In this document: one piece after another, positions 50,683 to 60,825 of the stretch
Position numbering within the stretch: position 1 is the first letter of the stretch
Layout of the letters: each line of letters begins with the position of its first letter
Assembly: GCF_025564085.1 (NCBI RefSeq)
Contig: NZ_JAMGZJ010000062.1
Location: 23,466 to 87,465, forward strand
Direction: 5' to 3'
Length of the DNA stretch: 64,000 bases
Origin: Silvania confinis
Lineage (GTDB): Bacteria > Pseudomonadota > Gammaproteobacteria > Enterobacterales > Enterobacteriaceae
Notes under the pieces: model-generated
What the model was told of the DNA's origin: nothing
What the model saw: the letters and a program-made list of their open reading frames with translations, nothing else
Database searches by the model: none
Translations under genes and position numbers: made by a program

Positions 50683-51293
<611 letters not shown>

Positions 51294-51294
51294 T

Positions 51295-51330
51295 AAAAAA
51301 AACCGGTGTTTGAACACCGGGCTTTTTTTT
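51295..51330 (+). terminator. Terminator of ppiC
   Basis: CCGGTGT and ACACCGG pair around TTGA, with an A-run before and eight T after. Confidence 0.9.
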
Positions 51331-51405
51331 GCCGGATGGCGGCTACGCCTTATCCGACCTGTGAATCGCGATTTGTAGGTCGGGTAAGCGAAGCGCCACC
51401 CGACA
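51331..51405. repeat. BIME: two inverted REP units between ppiC and ilvC
   Basis: A REP unit (GCCGGATGGCGGCTACGCC, then TTATCCGACC) is followed by an inverted unit (GTAGGTCGGGTAAGCG, CGCCACCCGAC), giving the usual BIME pair. It lies at the 3' end of ilvC. Confidence 0.85.
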
Positions 51406-51415
51406 CTGTTTACGC

Positions 51416-52891
51416 TTAACCCGCTACGGCGATACGCTTCATATCGGTCATGTAGCCACGCAGTTTATGACCTACGCTCTCGATCGCATGGCTGCGAATC
51501 GCTTCGTTTACATCACGCAGCTGGGCGTTGTCTACCGCGCCATCCGCAACGGTTTTACCCAGATCGCCGGCCTGCAGAGTGGTCATGAACTCTGTCAGCA
51601 ACGGTACGCAAGCGTAAGAGAACAGGTAGTTGCCATACTCCGCGGTGTCAGAGATAACCACGTTCATTTCATAAAGACGCTTACGCGCGATGGTGTTCGC
51701 AATCAGCGGCAGCTCGTGCAGTGATTCGTAGTAAGCCGACTCTTCGATGATGCCGGAATCAACCATGGTTTCGAATGCCAGTTCAACGCCCGCTTTCACC
51801 ATGGCAATCATCAGAACGCCTTTATCGAAGTACTCCTGCTCGCTGATTTTTCCGTCAAACTGTGCAGTGGTTTCGAACGCGGTTTTACCGGTCTCTTCAC
51901 GCCAGGTCAGCAGGTTTTTGTCGTCGTTAGCCCAGTCAGCCATCATCCCGGAAGAGAACTCACCGGAGATGATGTCGTCCATGTGTTTCTGGAACAGCGG
52001 TGCCATAATCTCTTTCAGCTGTTCAGACAGTGCGTAAGCACGCAGTTTCGCCGGATTAGACAGGCGATCCATCATCAGGGTGATGCCGCCCTGCTTCAGC
52101 GCTTCGGTGATGGTTTCCCAGCCGAACTGAATCAGTTTTTCTGCGTAAGTCGGGTCGGTACCTTCTTCCACCAGCTTGTCGAAGCACAGCAGAGAGCCCG
52201 CCTGCAGCATACCGCACAGAATAGTCTGCTCGCCCATCAGGTCAGATTTCACTTCTGCCACGAAGGAGGATTCCAGCACGCCTGCACGGTGGCCGCCGGT
52301 TGCTGCTGCCCAGGCTTTAGCAATCGCCATGCCTTCGCCTTTTGGATCGTTTTCCGGGTGAACTGCGATCAGCGTCGGAACGCCGAAACCACGCTTGTAC
52401 TCTTCACGCACTTCAGTACCTGGGCACTTCGGTGCCACCATGACTACGGTGATGTCTTTACGGATCTGCTCGCCCACTTCAACGATGTTGAAGCCGTGGG
52501 AGTAACCCAGCGCAGCGCCGTCTTTCATCAGCGGCTGCACGGAACGCACAACGTCGGAGTGCTGTTTGTCTGGCGTCAGGTTAACTACCAGGTCCGCCTG
52601 TGGGATCAGCTCTTCGTAGGTACCGACTTTGAAGCCATTTTCGGTCGCTTTACGCCATGAAGCACGCTTCTCAGCAATCGCTTCTTTACGCAGGGCATAA
52701 GAGATATCCAGACCGGAGTCACGCATGTTCAGGCCCTGGTTCAGGCCCTGTGCGCCACAGCCAACGATGACCACTTTTTTACCCTGAAGGTAGCTTGCGC
52801 CATCGGCAAATTCGTCACGCGCCATGAAGCGGCATTTGCCCAGTTGCGCCAGCTGCTGACGCAGGTTCAGTGTGTTGAAGTAGTTAGCCAT
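51416..52891 (-). CDS. ilvC: Ketol-acid reductoisomerase, class II
   Basis: IlvC (491 residues, long class II form) converts acetolactate to dihydroxyisovalerate with NADPH and Mg2+. The Rossmann motif [18 protein letters not shown] is near residue 35, and [22 protein letters not shown] and the duplicated C-terminal knotted domain follow. It is divergent from ilvY; IlvY with acetolactate or acetohydroxybutyrate activates it. Confidence 0.98.
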   Translation of the reverse strand: MANYFNTLNLRQQLAQLGKCRFMARDEFADGASYLQGKKVVIVGCGAQGLNQGLNMRDSGLDISYALRKEAIAEKRASWRKATENGFKVGTYEELIPQADLVVNLTPDKQHSDVVRSVQPLMKDGAALGYSHGFNIVEVGEQIRKDITVVMVAPKCPGTEVREEYKRGFGVPTLIAVHPENDPKGEGMAIAKAWAAATGGHRAGVLESSFVAEVKSDLMGEQTILCGMLQAGSLLCFDKLVEEGTDPTYAEKLIQFGWETITEALKQGGITLMMDRLSNPAKLRAYALSEQLKEIMAPLFQKHMDDIISGEFSSGMMADWANDDKNLLTWREETGKTAFETTAQFDGKISEQEYFDKGVLMIAMVKAGVELAFETMVDSGIIEESAYYESLHELPLIANTIARKRLYEMNVVISDTAEYGNYLFSYACVPLLTEFMTTLQAGDLGKTVADGAVDNAQLRDVNEAIRSHAIESVGHKLRGYMTDMKRIAVAG

Positions 52892-53001
52892 GGTGATACC
52901 TCGTGATGTTGTACTGTCTTATTGTTCGGTTCGCTTATGCGAGAATGGACTTACTATATGACAGGAAATTTATTGCGGAAATTGATATATTCACAACATC
53001 A

Positions 53002-53020
53002 CGTTGCAATTTATGCAACG
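53002..53020. promoter_or_regulatory. IlvY operator in the ilvC-ilvY gap
   Basis: CGTTGCA-N5-TGCAACG is a perfect inverted repeat 22 bases before the ilvY start. IlvY of E. coli binds operators with TTGC/GCAA halves here, controlling ilvC and its own gene. Confidence 0.65.
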
Positions 53021-53041
53021 AAAAACCGTGGGGTATCGGCT

Positions 53042-53932
53042 GTGGATTTACGCGTTCTGAAAATGTTCCTGCATCTGGCGGATAGCCGCCATTTTGGCCG
53101 CAGCGCGCGGGCGATGCACGTCAGCCCCTCCACGCTCTCCCGACAGATCCAGCGCCTGGAAGAGGACCTCGGTCAGCCGCTGTTTGTACGCGATAACCGC
53201 ACGGTCACGCTCACGGAAGCAGGCGACGAGCTACGCACGTTTGCCCAGCAAACGCTGTTGCAGTATCAGCAATTGCGCCACACTATCGATCAGCAGGGTC
53301 CTTCGCTCTCAGGCGAGCTTCACATCTTTTGCTCGGTGACGGCGGCATACAGCCATCTCCCGCCGATCCTCGACCGCTTTCGCGCCGAACATCCCTCAGT
53401 CGAAATTAAGCTCACTACCGGCGATGCCGCCGACGCAATGGAAAAAGTGGTGACCAACGAAGCCGATCTGGCGATTGCCGGCAAGCCGGAAACGCTGCCT
53501 GGCGCGGTGGCATTCTCAATGCTGGAGAATCTGGCAGTGGTGTTGATTGCCCCGGCACTGCCGTGCCCGGTGCGTAACCAGGTATCCGTCGATGAACCTG
53601 ACTGGTCAACGGTGCCTTTTATCATGGCCGATCAGGGCCCGGTGCGTCGTCGCATCGAGCTGTGGTTTCGCCGACACAAAATCAGCAACCCGTCGATTTA
53701 TGCCACGGTGGGCGGGCATGAGGCGATGGTGTCAATGGTGGCACTCGGCTGTGGCGTGGCGCTGCTGCCAGAAATCGTGCTGGAAAACAGCCCGGAGCCG
53801 GTGCGTAACAGGGTGATGATTTTAGAGCGTAGCGATGAGAAAACGCCGTTTGAGCTTGGCGTCTGCGCACAAAAAAAGCGGCTGCATGAGCCGCTTATTG
53901 ATGCGTTCTGGAATTTATTGCCTAACCATTAA
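53042..53932 (+). CDS. ilvY: LysR-type regulator of ilvC
   Basis: IlvY (296 residues) has an N-terminal helix-turn-helix (ADSRHFGRSARAMHVSPSTL region) and a LysR effector domain. I place the start at the GTG at 53042 (then DLRVLKMFLHLADSRH), which matches the E. coli length; a longer ATG frame from 52922 would cross the operator. Its tail overlaps the 3' end of ilvA by four bases. Confidence 0.96.
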   Translation: MDLRVLKMFLHLADSRHFGRSARAMHVSPSTLSRQIQRLEEDLGQPLFVRDNRTVTLTEAGDELRTFAQQTLLQYQQLRHTIDQQGPSLSGELHIFCSVTAAYSHLPPILDRFRAEHPSVEIKLTTGDAADAMEKVVTNEADLAIAGKPETLPGAVAFSMLENLAVVLIAPALPCPVRNQVSVDEPDWSTVPFIMADQGPVRRRIELWFRRHKISNPSIYATVGGHEAMVSMVALGCGVALLPEIVLENSPEPVRNRVMILERSDEKTPFELGVCAQKKRLHEPLIDAFWNLLPNH

Positions 53933-55473
53933 CCCGCCAGGAAGAACCTGAACGCCGGGTTGTGCGTCTCATCGTGACAGTCATAACCCAGTTCGTTCAG
54001 CCGCGTTTCGAAATCTGGCTCGTGCTCGCCCAGTTCGAATCCCGCCAGCACGCGACCATAGTCAGTGCCGTGGCTGCGATAGTGGAACAGGGAGATATTC
54101 CAGTGCGTACCCAGGGTATGCAGGAATTTCAGCAGCGCGCCGGGAGATTCCGGGAACTCGAAGCTGAACAGACGTTCCTGTAACGGCTTCGACGGACGCC
54201 CGCCAACCATATAGCGCACGTGCAGCTTCGCCATTTCGTCGTCAGACAGATCCACCACGCTGTAGCCGCCGTCGTGCAGCAGGGAGAGGATCTCCTTGCG
54301 CTCTTCCAGTCCGCGACTCAGACGCACGCCGACAAAAATGCAGGCATCTTTGGCATCGGCAAAGCGGTAGTTAAATTCCGTTACAGAACGACCACCCAGC
54401 AGTTGGCAGAATTTGAGGAAGCTGCCTTTCTCTTCCGGGATGGTCACGGCCAGTAGCGCTTCGCGTTGTTCACCCAGCTCGCAACGTTCAGAGACGTAGC
54501 GCAGGCCGTGGAAATTAACGTTGGCACCCGAAAGAACATGCGCCAGACGTTCACCGCGAATGTTGTGCTGCGCGATGTATTTTTTCATCCCCGCCAGCGC
54601 CAGCGCGCCGGACGGCTCCGCCACCGCACGCACATCCTCGAACAGGTCTTTCATTGCCGCGCAGATCGCATCGCTGTCGACGGTAATGATGTCGTCGAGA
54701 TACTCCTGACAAACGCGGAAGGTTTCATCACCGATGCGCTTAACCGCCACGCCTTCAGCAAACAAACCCACACGCGGCAGATCCACCGGATGCCCGGCAT
54801 CCAGCGCTGCCTTCAGGCAGGCGGAGTCTTCCGCTTCCACGGCAATGACTTTGATCTGTGGCATCAGCTGTTTGATCAGTACCGCGACGCCTGCCGCCAG
54901 ACCGCCACCGCCGACCGGCACGAATACGCGATCGAGATGGGCATCCTGCTGCAACAGCTCCAGCGCCAGGGTGCCCTGGCCGGCGATCACCATCGGATGA
55001 TCGAACGGCGGAACCCAGGTGAACCCCTGCTGCTGTGACAGTTCAATGGCTTTGGCTTTCGCTTCGTCAAAGTTGGCACCGTGCAGCAAAACTTCGCCAC
55101 CAAAACCACGCACCGCATCCACTTTGATATCGGCCGTCGCCACCGGCATAACGATCAAGGCTTTCAGCCCCAGACGCGCGGCAGAGAAAGCCACACCCTG
55201 GGCATGGTTGCCTGCCGACGCGGTGATCACACCGCGCGCTTTTTGCTCTTCGGTCAGCCCAGCCATCATCGCGTAGGCACCGCGCAGCTTGAAACTGTGC
55301 ACCGGCTGCCTGTCTTCGCGCTTCACCAGGATGACGTTATCCAGTCGCGAGGACAGCTTCTCCATTGTTTGTAGCGGTGTAACCTGTACCGCTTCATAGA
55401 CCGGTGCGCGAAGCACCGCCCGGAGATATTCCGCCCCTTCAGGAGCGGCGGACAGGGGTTGGGATTCGGCCAT
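53929..55473 (-). CDS. ilvA: Biosynthetic threonine deaminase
   Basis: IlvA (514 residues) makes 2-ketobutyrate from threonine, the first step to isoleucine, and is inhibited by isoleucine. The PLP-lysine is in QPVHSFKLRGAYAMM (near residue 62), with the glycine loop PVGGGGLAAG; two ACT-like regulatory subdomains fill the C-terminal third. Two consecutive ATG codons overlap the ilvD stop (TAATGATG); I take the second, which matches E. coli length, though 55476 is equally possible. It is the last gene of the ilvGMEDA operon. Confidence 0.96.
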   Translation of the reverse strand: MAESQPLSAAPEGAEYLRAVLRAPVYEAVQVTPLQTMEKLSSRLDNVILVKREDRQPVHSFKLRGAYAMMAGLTEEQKARGVITASAGNHAQGVAFSAARLGLKALIVMPVATADIKVDAVRGFGGEVLLHGANFDEAKAKAIELSQQQGFTWVPPFDHPMVIAGQGTLALELLQQDAHLDRVFVPVGGGGLAAGVAVLIKQLMPQIKVIAVEAEDSACLKAALDAGHPVDLPRVGLFAEGVAVKRIGDETFRVCQEYLDDIITVDSDAICAAMKDLFEDVRAVAEPSGALALAGMKKYIAQHNIRGERLAHVLSGANVNFHGLRYVSERCELGEQREALLAVTIPEEKGSFLKFCQLLGGRSVTEFNYRFADAKDACIFVGVRLSRGLEERKEILSLLHDGGYSVVDLSDDEMAKLHVRYMVGGRPSKPLQERLFSFEFPESPGALLKFLHTLGTHWNISLFHYRSHGTDYGRVLAGFELGEHEPDFETRLNELGYDCHDETHNPAFRFFLAG

Positions 55474-55475
55474 CA

Positions 55476-57326
55476 TTAGCCCCCGAGTTTAGATTTATCG
55501 CGTACAGCGCCTTTATCTGCACTGGTCGCGAGGGTCGCGTAAGCGCGCAGGGCGAAGGAAACTTCACGCTGGCGATCTTTCGGTTTCCAGGCTTGATCTC
55601 CGCGGGCTTCCTGCGCTTCACGACGGGCTGCCAGCTCCTGATCGCTCAGCTGCAGCTGAATACCGCGGTTCGGGATATCAATCGCAATCAGGTCGCCATC
55701 TTCAATCAGCGCAATGTTGCCGCCGCTGGCCGCTTCCGGGGAGGCGTGGCCAATGGAAAGCCCGGACGTGCCGCCGGAGAAACGACCATCGGTGATCAGG
55801 GCGCAGGCTTTGCCCAGACCCATCGATTTAAGGAAGGTGGTCGGGTAGAGCATTTCCTGCATCCCTGGCCCGCCTTTCGGCCCTTCATAACGGATCACAA
55901 CCACATCCCCGGCAACCACTTTACCGCCGAGAATGGCTTCTACCGCATCGTCCTGGCTTTCGTAGACTTTTGCCGGGCCGGTAAATTTAAGGATGCTGTC
56001 ATCCACGCCTGCGGTTTTTACGATACAGCCATTTTCGGCCACGTTGCCGTACAGTACCGCCAGACCGCCATCTTTGCTGTAAGCATGTTCCAGCGAGCGG
56101 ATACAGCCTTCAGCGCGATCGTCATCCAGGGTATCCCAGCGGCAGTCCTGCGAGAACGCCTTAGTGGTACGAATGCCCGCCGGACCGGCACGGAACATGC
56201 TTTTCACGGCTTCATCTTTGGTGAGCATCACGTCGTATTGATCCAACGTTTGAGGCAACGTCAGGCCAAGAATGTTTTTCACCTCACGGTTCAACAGCCC
56301 GGCGCGATCCAGCTCGCCCAGAATCCCCAGCACGCCACCGGCACGGTGAACATCTTCCATGTGATATTTAGGGGTACTTGGCGCGACCTTACACAGCTGT
56401 GGCACTTTGCGGGACAGCTGATCGATGTCAGTCATGGTGAAATCAATTTCTGCTTCCTGGGCAGCAGCCAACAGGTGCAGAACGGTATTAGTGGAACCGC
56501 CCATCGCGATATCCAGCGTCATCGCGTTTTCAAACGCCGCTTTGTTAGCGATATTGCGCGGCAGTGCGCTGGCATCGTCCTGCTCATAGTAGCGTTTGGT
56601 CAGTTCAACGATGCGCTTACCGGCGCTGAGGAACAGCGTTTTACGATCGGCGTGGGTGGCCAGTAATGAACCGTTAGCTGGCTGGGATAAGCCCAGCGCT
56701 TCGGTCAGACAGTTCATCGAGTTGGCGGTGAACATCCCGGAACAGGAGCCGCAGGTCGGGCATGCAGAACGCTCAACCTGATCGCTCTGCGCGTCGGAAA
56801 CTTTCGGATCGGCACCCTGAATCATCGCGTCAACCAGGTCGAGCTTGATGATTTTATCGGAAAGCTTGGTTTTGCCTGCTTCCATTGGACCACCGGAGAC
56901 GAAGATCACCGGAATGTTCAGGCGCAGGGAAGCCATCAGCATCCCCGGGGTGATTTTGTCGCAGTTGGAGATACAGACCATCGCATCGGCACAGTGGGCG
57001 TTAACCATGTACTCCACCGAGTCGGCAATCAGCTCGCGCGACGGCAGTGAATACAGCATGCCCCCGTGCCCCATCGCGATACCGTCATCCACGGCGATGG
57101 TATTAAACTCTTTTGCCACGCCGCCAGAGGCTTCAATCTGTTCGGCAACCAGCTTCCCGAGATCGCGAAGATGGACGTGACCCGGTACGAACTGGGTAAA
57201 AGAGTTGACCACGGCAATGATCGGTTTGCCGAAATCGTCGTCGGTCATCCCGGTGGCGCGCCACAGCGCGCGGGCACCCGCCATATTGCGGCCATGAGTG
57301 GTGGTGGCGGAACGGTACTTAGGCAT
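55476..57326 (-). CDS. ilvD: Dihydroxy-acid dehydratase
   Basis: IlvD (616 residues) is the iron-sulfur dehydratase that makes the 2-keto acids of valine and isoleucine. Cluster cysteines appear in [11 protein letters not shown] and [16 protein letters not shown]; the C-terminal [15 protein letters not shown] segment carries the catalytic serine region. It is the standard length. It follows ilvE by 63 bases and overlaps ilvA by one base. Confidence 0.98.
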   Translation of the reverse strand: MPKYRSATTTHGRNMAGARALWRATGMTDDDFGKPIIAVVNSFTQFVPGHVHLRDLGKLVAEQIEASGGVAKEFNTIAVDDGIAMGHGGMLYSLPSRELIADSVEYMVNAHCADAMVCISNCDKITPGMLMASLRLNIPVIFVSGGPMEAGKTKLSDKIIKLDLVDAMIQGADPKVSDAQSDQVERSACPTCGSCSGMFTANSMNCLTEALGLSQPANGSLLATHADRKTLFLSAGKRIVELTKRYYEQDDASALPRNIANKAAFENAMTLDIAMGGSTNTVLHLLAAAQEAEIDFTMTDIDQLSRKVPQLCKVAPSTPKYHMEDVHRAGGVLGILGELDRAGLLNREVKNILGLTLPQTLDQYDVMLTKDEAVKSMFRAGPAGIRTTKAFSQDCRWDTLDDDRAEGCIRSLEHAYSKDGGLAVLYGNVAENGCIVKTAGVDDSILKFTGPAKVYESQDDAVEAILGGKVVAGDVVVIRYEGPKGGPGMQEMLYPTTFLKSMGLGKACALITDGRFSGGTSGLSIGHASPEAASGGNIALIEDGDLIAIDIPNRGIQLQLSDQELAARREAQEARGDQAWKPKDRQREVSFALRAYATLATSADKGAVRDKSKLGG

Positions 57327-57389
57327 GCGTTATTTACTCCCGTCTATCTGGTAAATGGGATGGTGCGTGCCATCCCATATTTAAGCGTA

Positions 57390-58316
57390 TTAATTAACTT
57401 GATCCAACCAACCCCATTTATCTTCGGTTTCGCCGGTGAAGAGGCCAAAGAAAGCATCCTGAATACGTTTGGTGACCGGTCCACGGCGGCCTTCGCCTAC
57501 CTGAATACCGTCAACGCTGCGCACCGGGGTGATCTCTGCCGCGGTGCCGGACATGAAGACTTCGTCTGCCAGATACAGGGATTCGCGGGACAGAACCTGC
57601 TCACGCACTTCGATACCCATATCCTGCGCCAGCTTGATGATGGCGTCGCGGGTGATACCCGGCAGCGCAGACGAGGTGAACGGTGGCGTGAACAGAATGC
57701 CGTCTTTCACTTCGAACAGGTTCTCGCCCGCACCTTCGGAGATGTAGCCGTTCACATCCAGCGCGATACCTTCCTGATAACCGTGGCGACGGGCTTCACT
57801 GCCAACCAACAGAGAAGAGAGGTAGTTACCGCCCGCTTTTGCGGCGGTCGGGATAGTGTTCGGAGCAACGCGGTTCCAGGAGGAGACCATGGCATCGATC
57901 CCCTGCTCCAGCGCTTCTGCGCCCAAGTATGCTCCCCACGGGAACGCAGCGATGATCACATCGGTGGTATACCCTTCTGGCGGGTTCACGCCCATTCCGA
58001 CATCACCGACGAACACCAGCGGGCGAATATACGCGCTGGTCAGACTGTTTTTGCGAATGACGGCGCGGCAGGCTTCCATCAATTCGTCAACGCTCTGAGA
58101 AACCGGGAAGCGATAAATTTTGGCTGAGTCACGCAGACGCTGCATGTGTTCGCGATGACGGAACACCACTGGGCCTTTGTGAGAATCGTAGCAACGGATA
58201 CCTTCAAACACAGAAGTACCGTAGTGCAGAGCGTGGGACATCACGTGGACTTTAGCGTCCTCCCAGCGGATCATCTCACCGTTAGACCAAATGAAATCAG
58301 CTTTTTTCGTCGTCAT
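57390..58316 (-). CDS. ilvE: Branched-chain amino acid aminotransferase
   Basis: IlvE (308 residues, class IV fold) makes valine, isoleucine and leucine from their keto acids with glutamate. The PLP-lysine is in TAAKAGGNYLSSLL (near residue 159), EGAGENLFEV and SGTAAEITPV bind the cofactor, and YGTSVFEGIRCY is typical near residue 32. It lies 17 bases after ilvM. Confidence 0.98.
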   Translation of the reverse strand: MTTKKADFIWSNGEMIRWEDAKVHVMSHALHYGTSVFEGIRCYDSHKGPVVFRHREHMQRLRDSAKIYRFPVSQSVDELMEACRAVIRKNSLTSAYIRPLVFVGDVGMGVNPPEGYTTDVIIAAFPWGAYLGAEALEQGIDAMVSSWNRVAPNTIPTAAKAGGNYLSSLLVGSEARRHGYQEGIALDVNGYISEGAGENLFEVKDGILFTPPFTSSALPGITRDAIIKLAQDMGIEVREQVLSRESLYLADEVFMSGTAAEITPVRSVDGIQVGEGRRGPVTKRIQDAFFGLFTGETEDKWGWLDQVN

Positions 58317-58333
58317 TTCTCTTCCTTTTACGC

Positions 58334-58603
58334 TCAGGCGCGGATTTGTTGTGTTTGTGATGAGGCGGTACGCTGCTGGATATCAACCCGGGCGACGTCG
58401 ACCAATTTGCTCAATTGGCTAAACAGTAAGTCGACGGGGCGCTGGCTGGCAACGGTCAATTCAATATTTATGTTCTGGGCATCGGTGGCGGTTTCCATAT
58501 TCATCGAACAAATCTGGAATCCACGATGGCGTACCACGCGCAATACACGTTCTAATGTTTCCGGATTGAAGCGAGCCTGCACGGCGACCTGATGATGCAT
58601 CAT
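58334..58603 (-). CDS. ilvM: Acetolactate synthase II small subunit
   Basis: IlvM (89 residues) is the ACT-domain regulatory subunit of acetohydroxy acid synthase [21 protein letters not shown] and [18 protein letters not shown] are the conserved parts. It overlaps ilvG by four bases. Confidence 0.96.
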   Translation of the reverse strand: MMHHQVAVQARFNPETLERVLRVVRHRGFQICSMNMETATDAQNINIELTVASQRPVDLLFSQLSKLVDVARVDIQQRTASSQTQQIRA

Positions 58604-60246
58604 GATAATTTCTCCAGCATTTGTGAGTTACTGGCACCGGGCGGCACCAACGGCCAGACATTCTCAAGCTCATCGATTGAGACATGAAGCAGGTAAGGCC
58701 CCTTGCTTGACAGCATTTCATCAAGTGCCGCTTCAACCTGGTCTTTACGGGTAATGTGCTGACCAGGGATGCCGAAGGCGCTGGCCAGAACGAGAAAGTC
58801 GGGGTTATCGGTGAGCGTGGTTTCGCTGTAACGCTCCTCAAAAAAGAGCTGCTGCCACTGGCGCACCATGCCTAAACGCTGGTTATCCAGCAGCACGATT
58901 TTCACCGGTAACTGCTTGCGCTTGATGGTGCCCAGCTCCTGCACGTTCATCATAAATGAACCATCACCGGAAACGCAGATTACCGTATCGTTTGGGCGCG
59001 CCACCTGGGCTCCCACGGCGGCAGGCAGACCGAAGCCCATGGTGCCTAACCCACTTGAAGTGATGAAGTTTTCCGGGCGCATGTAGGTCATATGCTGAGC
59101 CGACCACATCTGATGTTGACCCACGTCGGTAGTCACCACGCTGTCTGTTGGTTTACGATCCGACAGTTGCTTCAGCAGCAGCGGCGCATAAATTGCCTCA
59201 CCTGGATGGTCGTAACGCCAGGCATGTTCGCTGCGCATATCAGCAGCGTGCTGACGCCATGCGTCGATACTTAATGGCTGCTGTAACGCAGGCAGCAGTC
59301 CTTTAAGATCGCCCTGTAAGGCCACATGGGTCTGGCGAAGCTTGTTCATCTCCGCCGGATCGATATCCATATGAATGACTTTTGCGTTCGGTGCAAAGGT
59401 ATTCAACTTACCGGTGACACGGTCATCGAAGCGTGCACCCACGGCGATCAGCAGGTCGCACCCCTGCACGGCGAGGTTAGCCGCTTTAGTGCCATGCATC
59501 CCCAGCATGCCAAGGTAGTACGGATAGTCAGCATCAACCGCGCCCAGTCCTTTTAAAGTACACACCGCAGGCATTTGGGTTGTGGCAATAAATTTACGCA
59601 GAACGGGGACCGCCTGTGCCATACCGACGCCACCGCCAACATAGAGGATGGGTTGTTTCGCCTGCGCCAGCATCTGGCAGGCTTCATCGACCTCGGCAAA
59701 TGGGAAAGTGTCGTCACTCTCTACCGTTGAGAAGTGCGGTTCCAGATCGCCGAAAGCAATCTGGATATCCTTAGGAATATCGACCAGAACCGGACCTGGA
59801 CGACCTGAGTTTGCCACCTCAAAGGCTTCCGCCATGACGCGCGGGAGCTCTTCAAGAGATTGCACGAGGAAACTGTGCTTAGTACAAGCCAGTGACAAAC
59901 CGAGAACGTCCACTTCCTGGAAAGCATCAGTACCGATAAGGGGCGAGGCGACCTGACCGGTGATGGCCACAACAGGAACGGAATCAAGCAGTGCATCAGC
60001 CAGGCCGGTGATCAGATTGGTTGCGCCCGGACCGGAGGTCGCCATACAGACGCCGGTTTTACCGGTTGCGCGCGCATAACCAATGGCTGCCATCGCTGCA
60101 CCCTGCTCGTGTCGGCACAACAGGTGTTCCACGCCGCCATCATACAATGCATCGTAAATAGGCATAATTGCGCCACCCGGATAACCGAAGATTGTCTCGA
60201 CACCCTGCGCTCGCAACGCATGTACTACCCACTGTGCGCCATTCAT
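58600..60246 (-). CDS. ilvG: Acetolactate synthase II large subunit, intact
   Basis: IlvG (548 residues) is the ThDP-dependent catalytic subunit of valine-insensitive acetohydroxy acid synthase [18 protein letters not shown] with the catalytic glutamate in [15 protein letters not shown], and the ThDP motif [20 protein letters not shown], are present. Unlike the frameshifted gene of E. coli K-12, this frame is uninterrupted. It follows ilvX by two bases. Confidence 0.98.
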   Translation of the reverse strand: MNGAQWVVHALRAQGVETIFGYPGGAIMPIYDALYDGGVEHLLCRHEQGAAMAAIGYARATGKTGVCMATSGPGATNLITGLADALLDSVPVVAITGQVASPLIGTDAFQEVDVLGLSLACTKHSFLVQSLEELPRVMAEAFEVANSGRPGPVLVDIPKDIQIAFGDLEPHFSTVESDDTFPFAEVDEACQMLAQAKQPILYVGGGVGMAQAVPVLRKFIATTQMPAVCTLKGLGAVDADYPYYLGMLGMHGTKAANLAVQGCDLLIAVGARFDDRVTGKLNTFAPNAKVIHMDIDPAEMNKLRQTHVALQGDLKGLLPALQQPLSIDAWRQHAADMRSEHAWRYDHPGEAIYAPLLLKQLSDRKPTDSVVTTDVGQHQMWSAQHMTYMRPENFITSSGLGTMGFGLPAAVGAQVARPNDTVICVSGDGSFMMNVQELGTIKRKQLPVKIVLLDNQRLGMVRQWQQLFFEERYSETTLTDNPDFLVLASAFGIPGQHITRKDQVEAALDEMLSSKGPYLLHVSIDELENVWPLVPPGASNSQMLEKLS

Positions 60247-60248
60247 AG

Positions 60249-60299
60249 TTAGTTCCCCGCCGTAAATCGGTAGAAACAGAATTTTATGCTACTTCTCAT
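60249..60299 (-). CDS. ilvX: IlvX small protein (16 residues)
   Basis: The short frame encodes [16 protein letters not shown], closely like E. coli IlvX (KFCFxRFxxGN core). It lies between the attenuator and ilvG, with GAGGAG six bases before the ATG; another ATG directly upstream (60302) would give 17 residues. Its stop is two bases before the ilvG start, which suggests translational coupling. Its function is not established. Confidence 0.75.
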   Translation of the reverse strand: MRSSIKFCFYRFTAGN

Positions 60300-60329
60300 C
60301 ATCTGCTCCTCAGTTATGTTTTAAGGTCA

Positions 60330-60363
60330 TAAAAAAACCCCCGGACCTTTCGGTGCGGGGGTC
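60330..60363 (-). terminator. ilvGMEDA attenuator
   Basis: On the minus strand GACCCCCGCACCG...GGTCCGGGGG forms a GC-rich hairpin followed by seven T, downstream of ilvL. This is the Rho-independent attenuator terminator governed by translation of the leader. Confidence 0.9.
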
Positions 60364-60385
60364 TTAGTTCGTTAAGGCTTGATTT

Positions 60386-60484
60386 TTAAGCCTTTCCTCG
60401 TCCAAGTACAGCCCCGCACGGTGGGATAATAATCACCACCACGCTAATCACGACCAGGCTAATCACTCGTAGAAGGGCTGTCAT
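60386..60484 (-). CDS. ilvL: ilvGMEDA operon leader peptide
   Basis: The 32-residue leader reads MTALLRVISLVVISVVVIII, then PPCGAVLGRGKA. It has runs of valine, isoleucine and leucine codons, which sense charged tRNA supply for attenuation. Only about one residue differs from the E. coli peptide as I recall it. It stops 23 bases before the attenuator stem. Confidence 0.97.
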   Translation of the reverse strand: MTALLRVISLVVISVVVIIIPPCGAVLGRGKA

Positions 60485-60825
60485 TTTCAGTTCTTTTGGC
60501 TTCTTGTTCGAAGGAATACCTAAAGAGTTATCACAGATATCACTCCAGACACAAGATTTTTTTATAATTCACTTCGTTATTACGCTAATGATTTAGATAA
60601 AAATCATTGTTTTTTATAACAAAAACAGAAAATGAATTATTTTCATTTTTTTGATGCCCTGAACAGCCAGAAGTCATGCTTATCGCAAAATGCGAGCGGA
60701 GATCCAGGATGATGAAATGATTACAGTTTTGCCAAAGTAATTCGGAATAGCGTACGTAATACCGCAATTCGCTAGTAAAAATAGGTGTCTGCCGATGACA
60801 TAGTAGGGCTTCAAGGAGGATATCT
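60485..60825. other. ilvL-comM divergent region (341 bases)
   Basis: This very AT-rich stretch (including TTTTTTTATAATTC near 60558) must carry the ilvL promoter on the minus strand and the comM promoter on the plus strand. On the minus strand TTGTGT-N16-GATAAC is a possible ilvL promoter about 50 bases before the leader. I see no further gene. Confidence 0.4.

Noticed and set aside
58600..60246. Possible ilvG frameshift as in E. coli K-12
   Set aside because: The reading frame is uninterrupted over 548 residues with all motifs in order.
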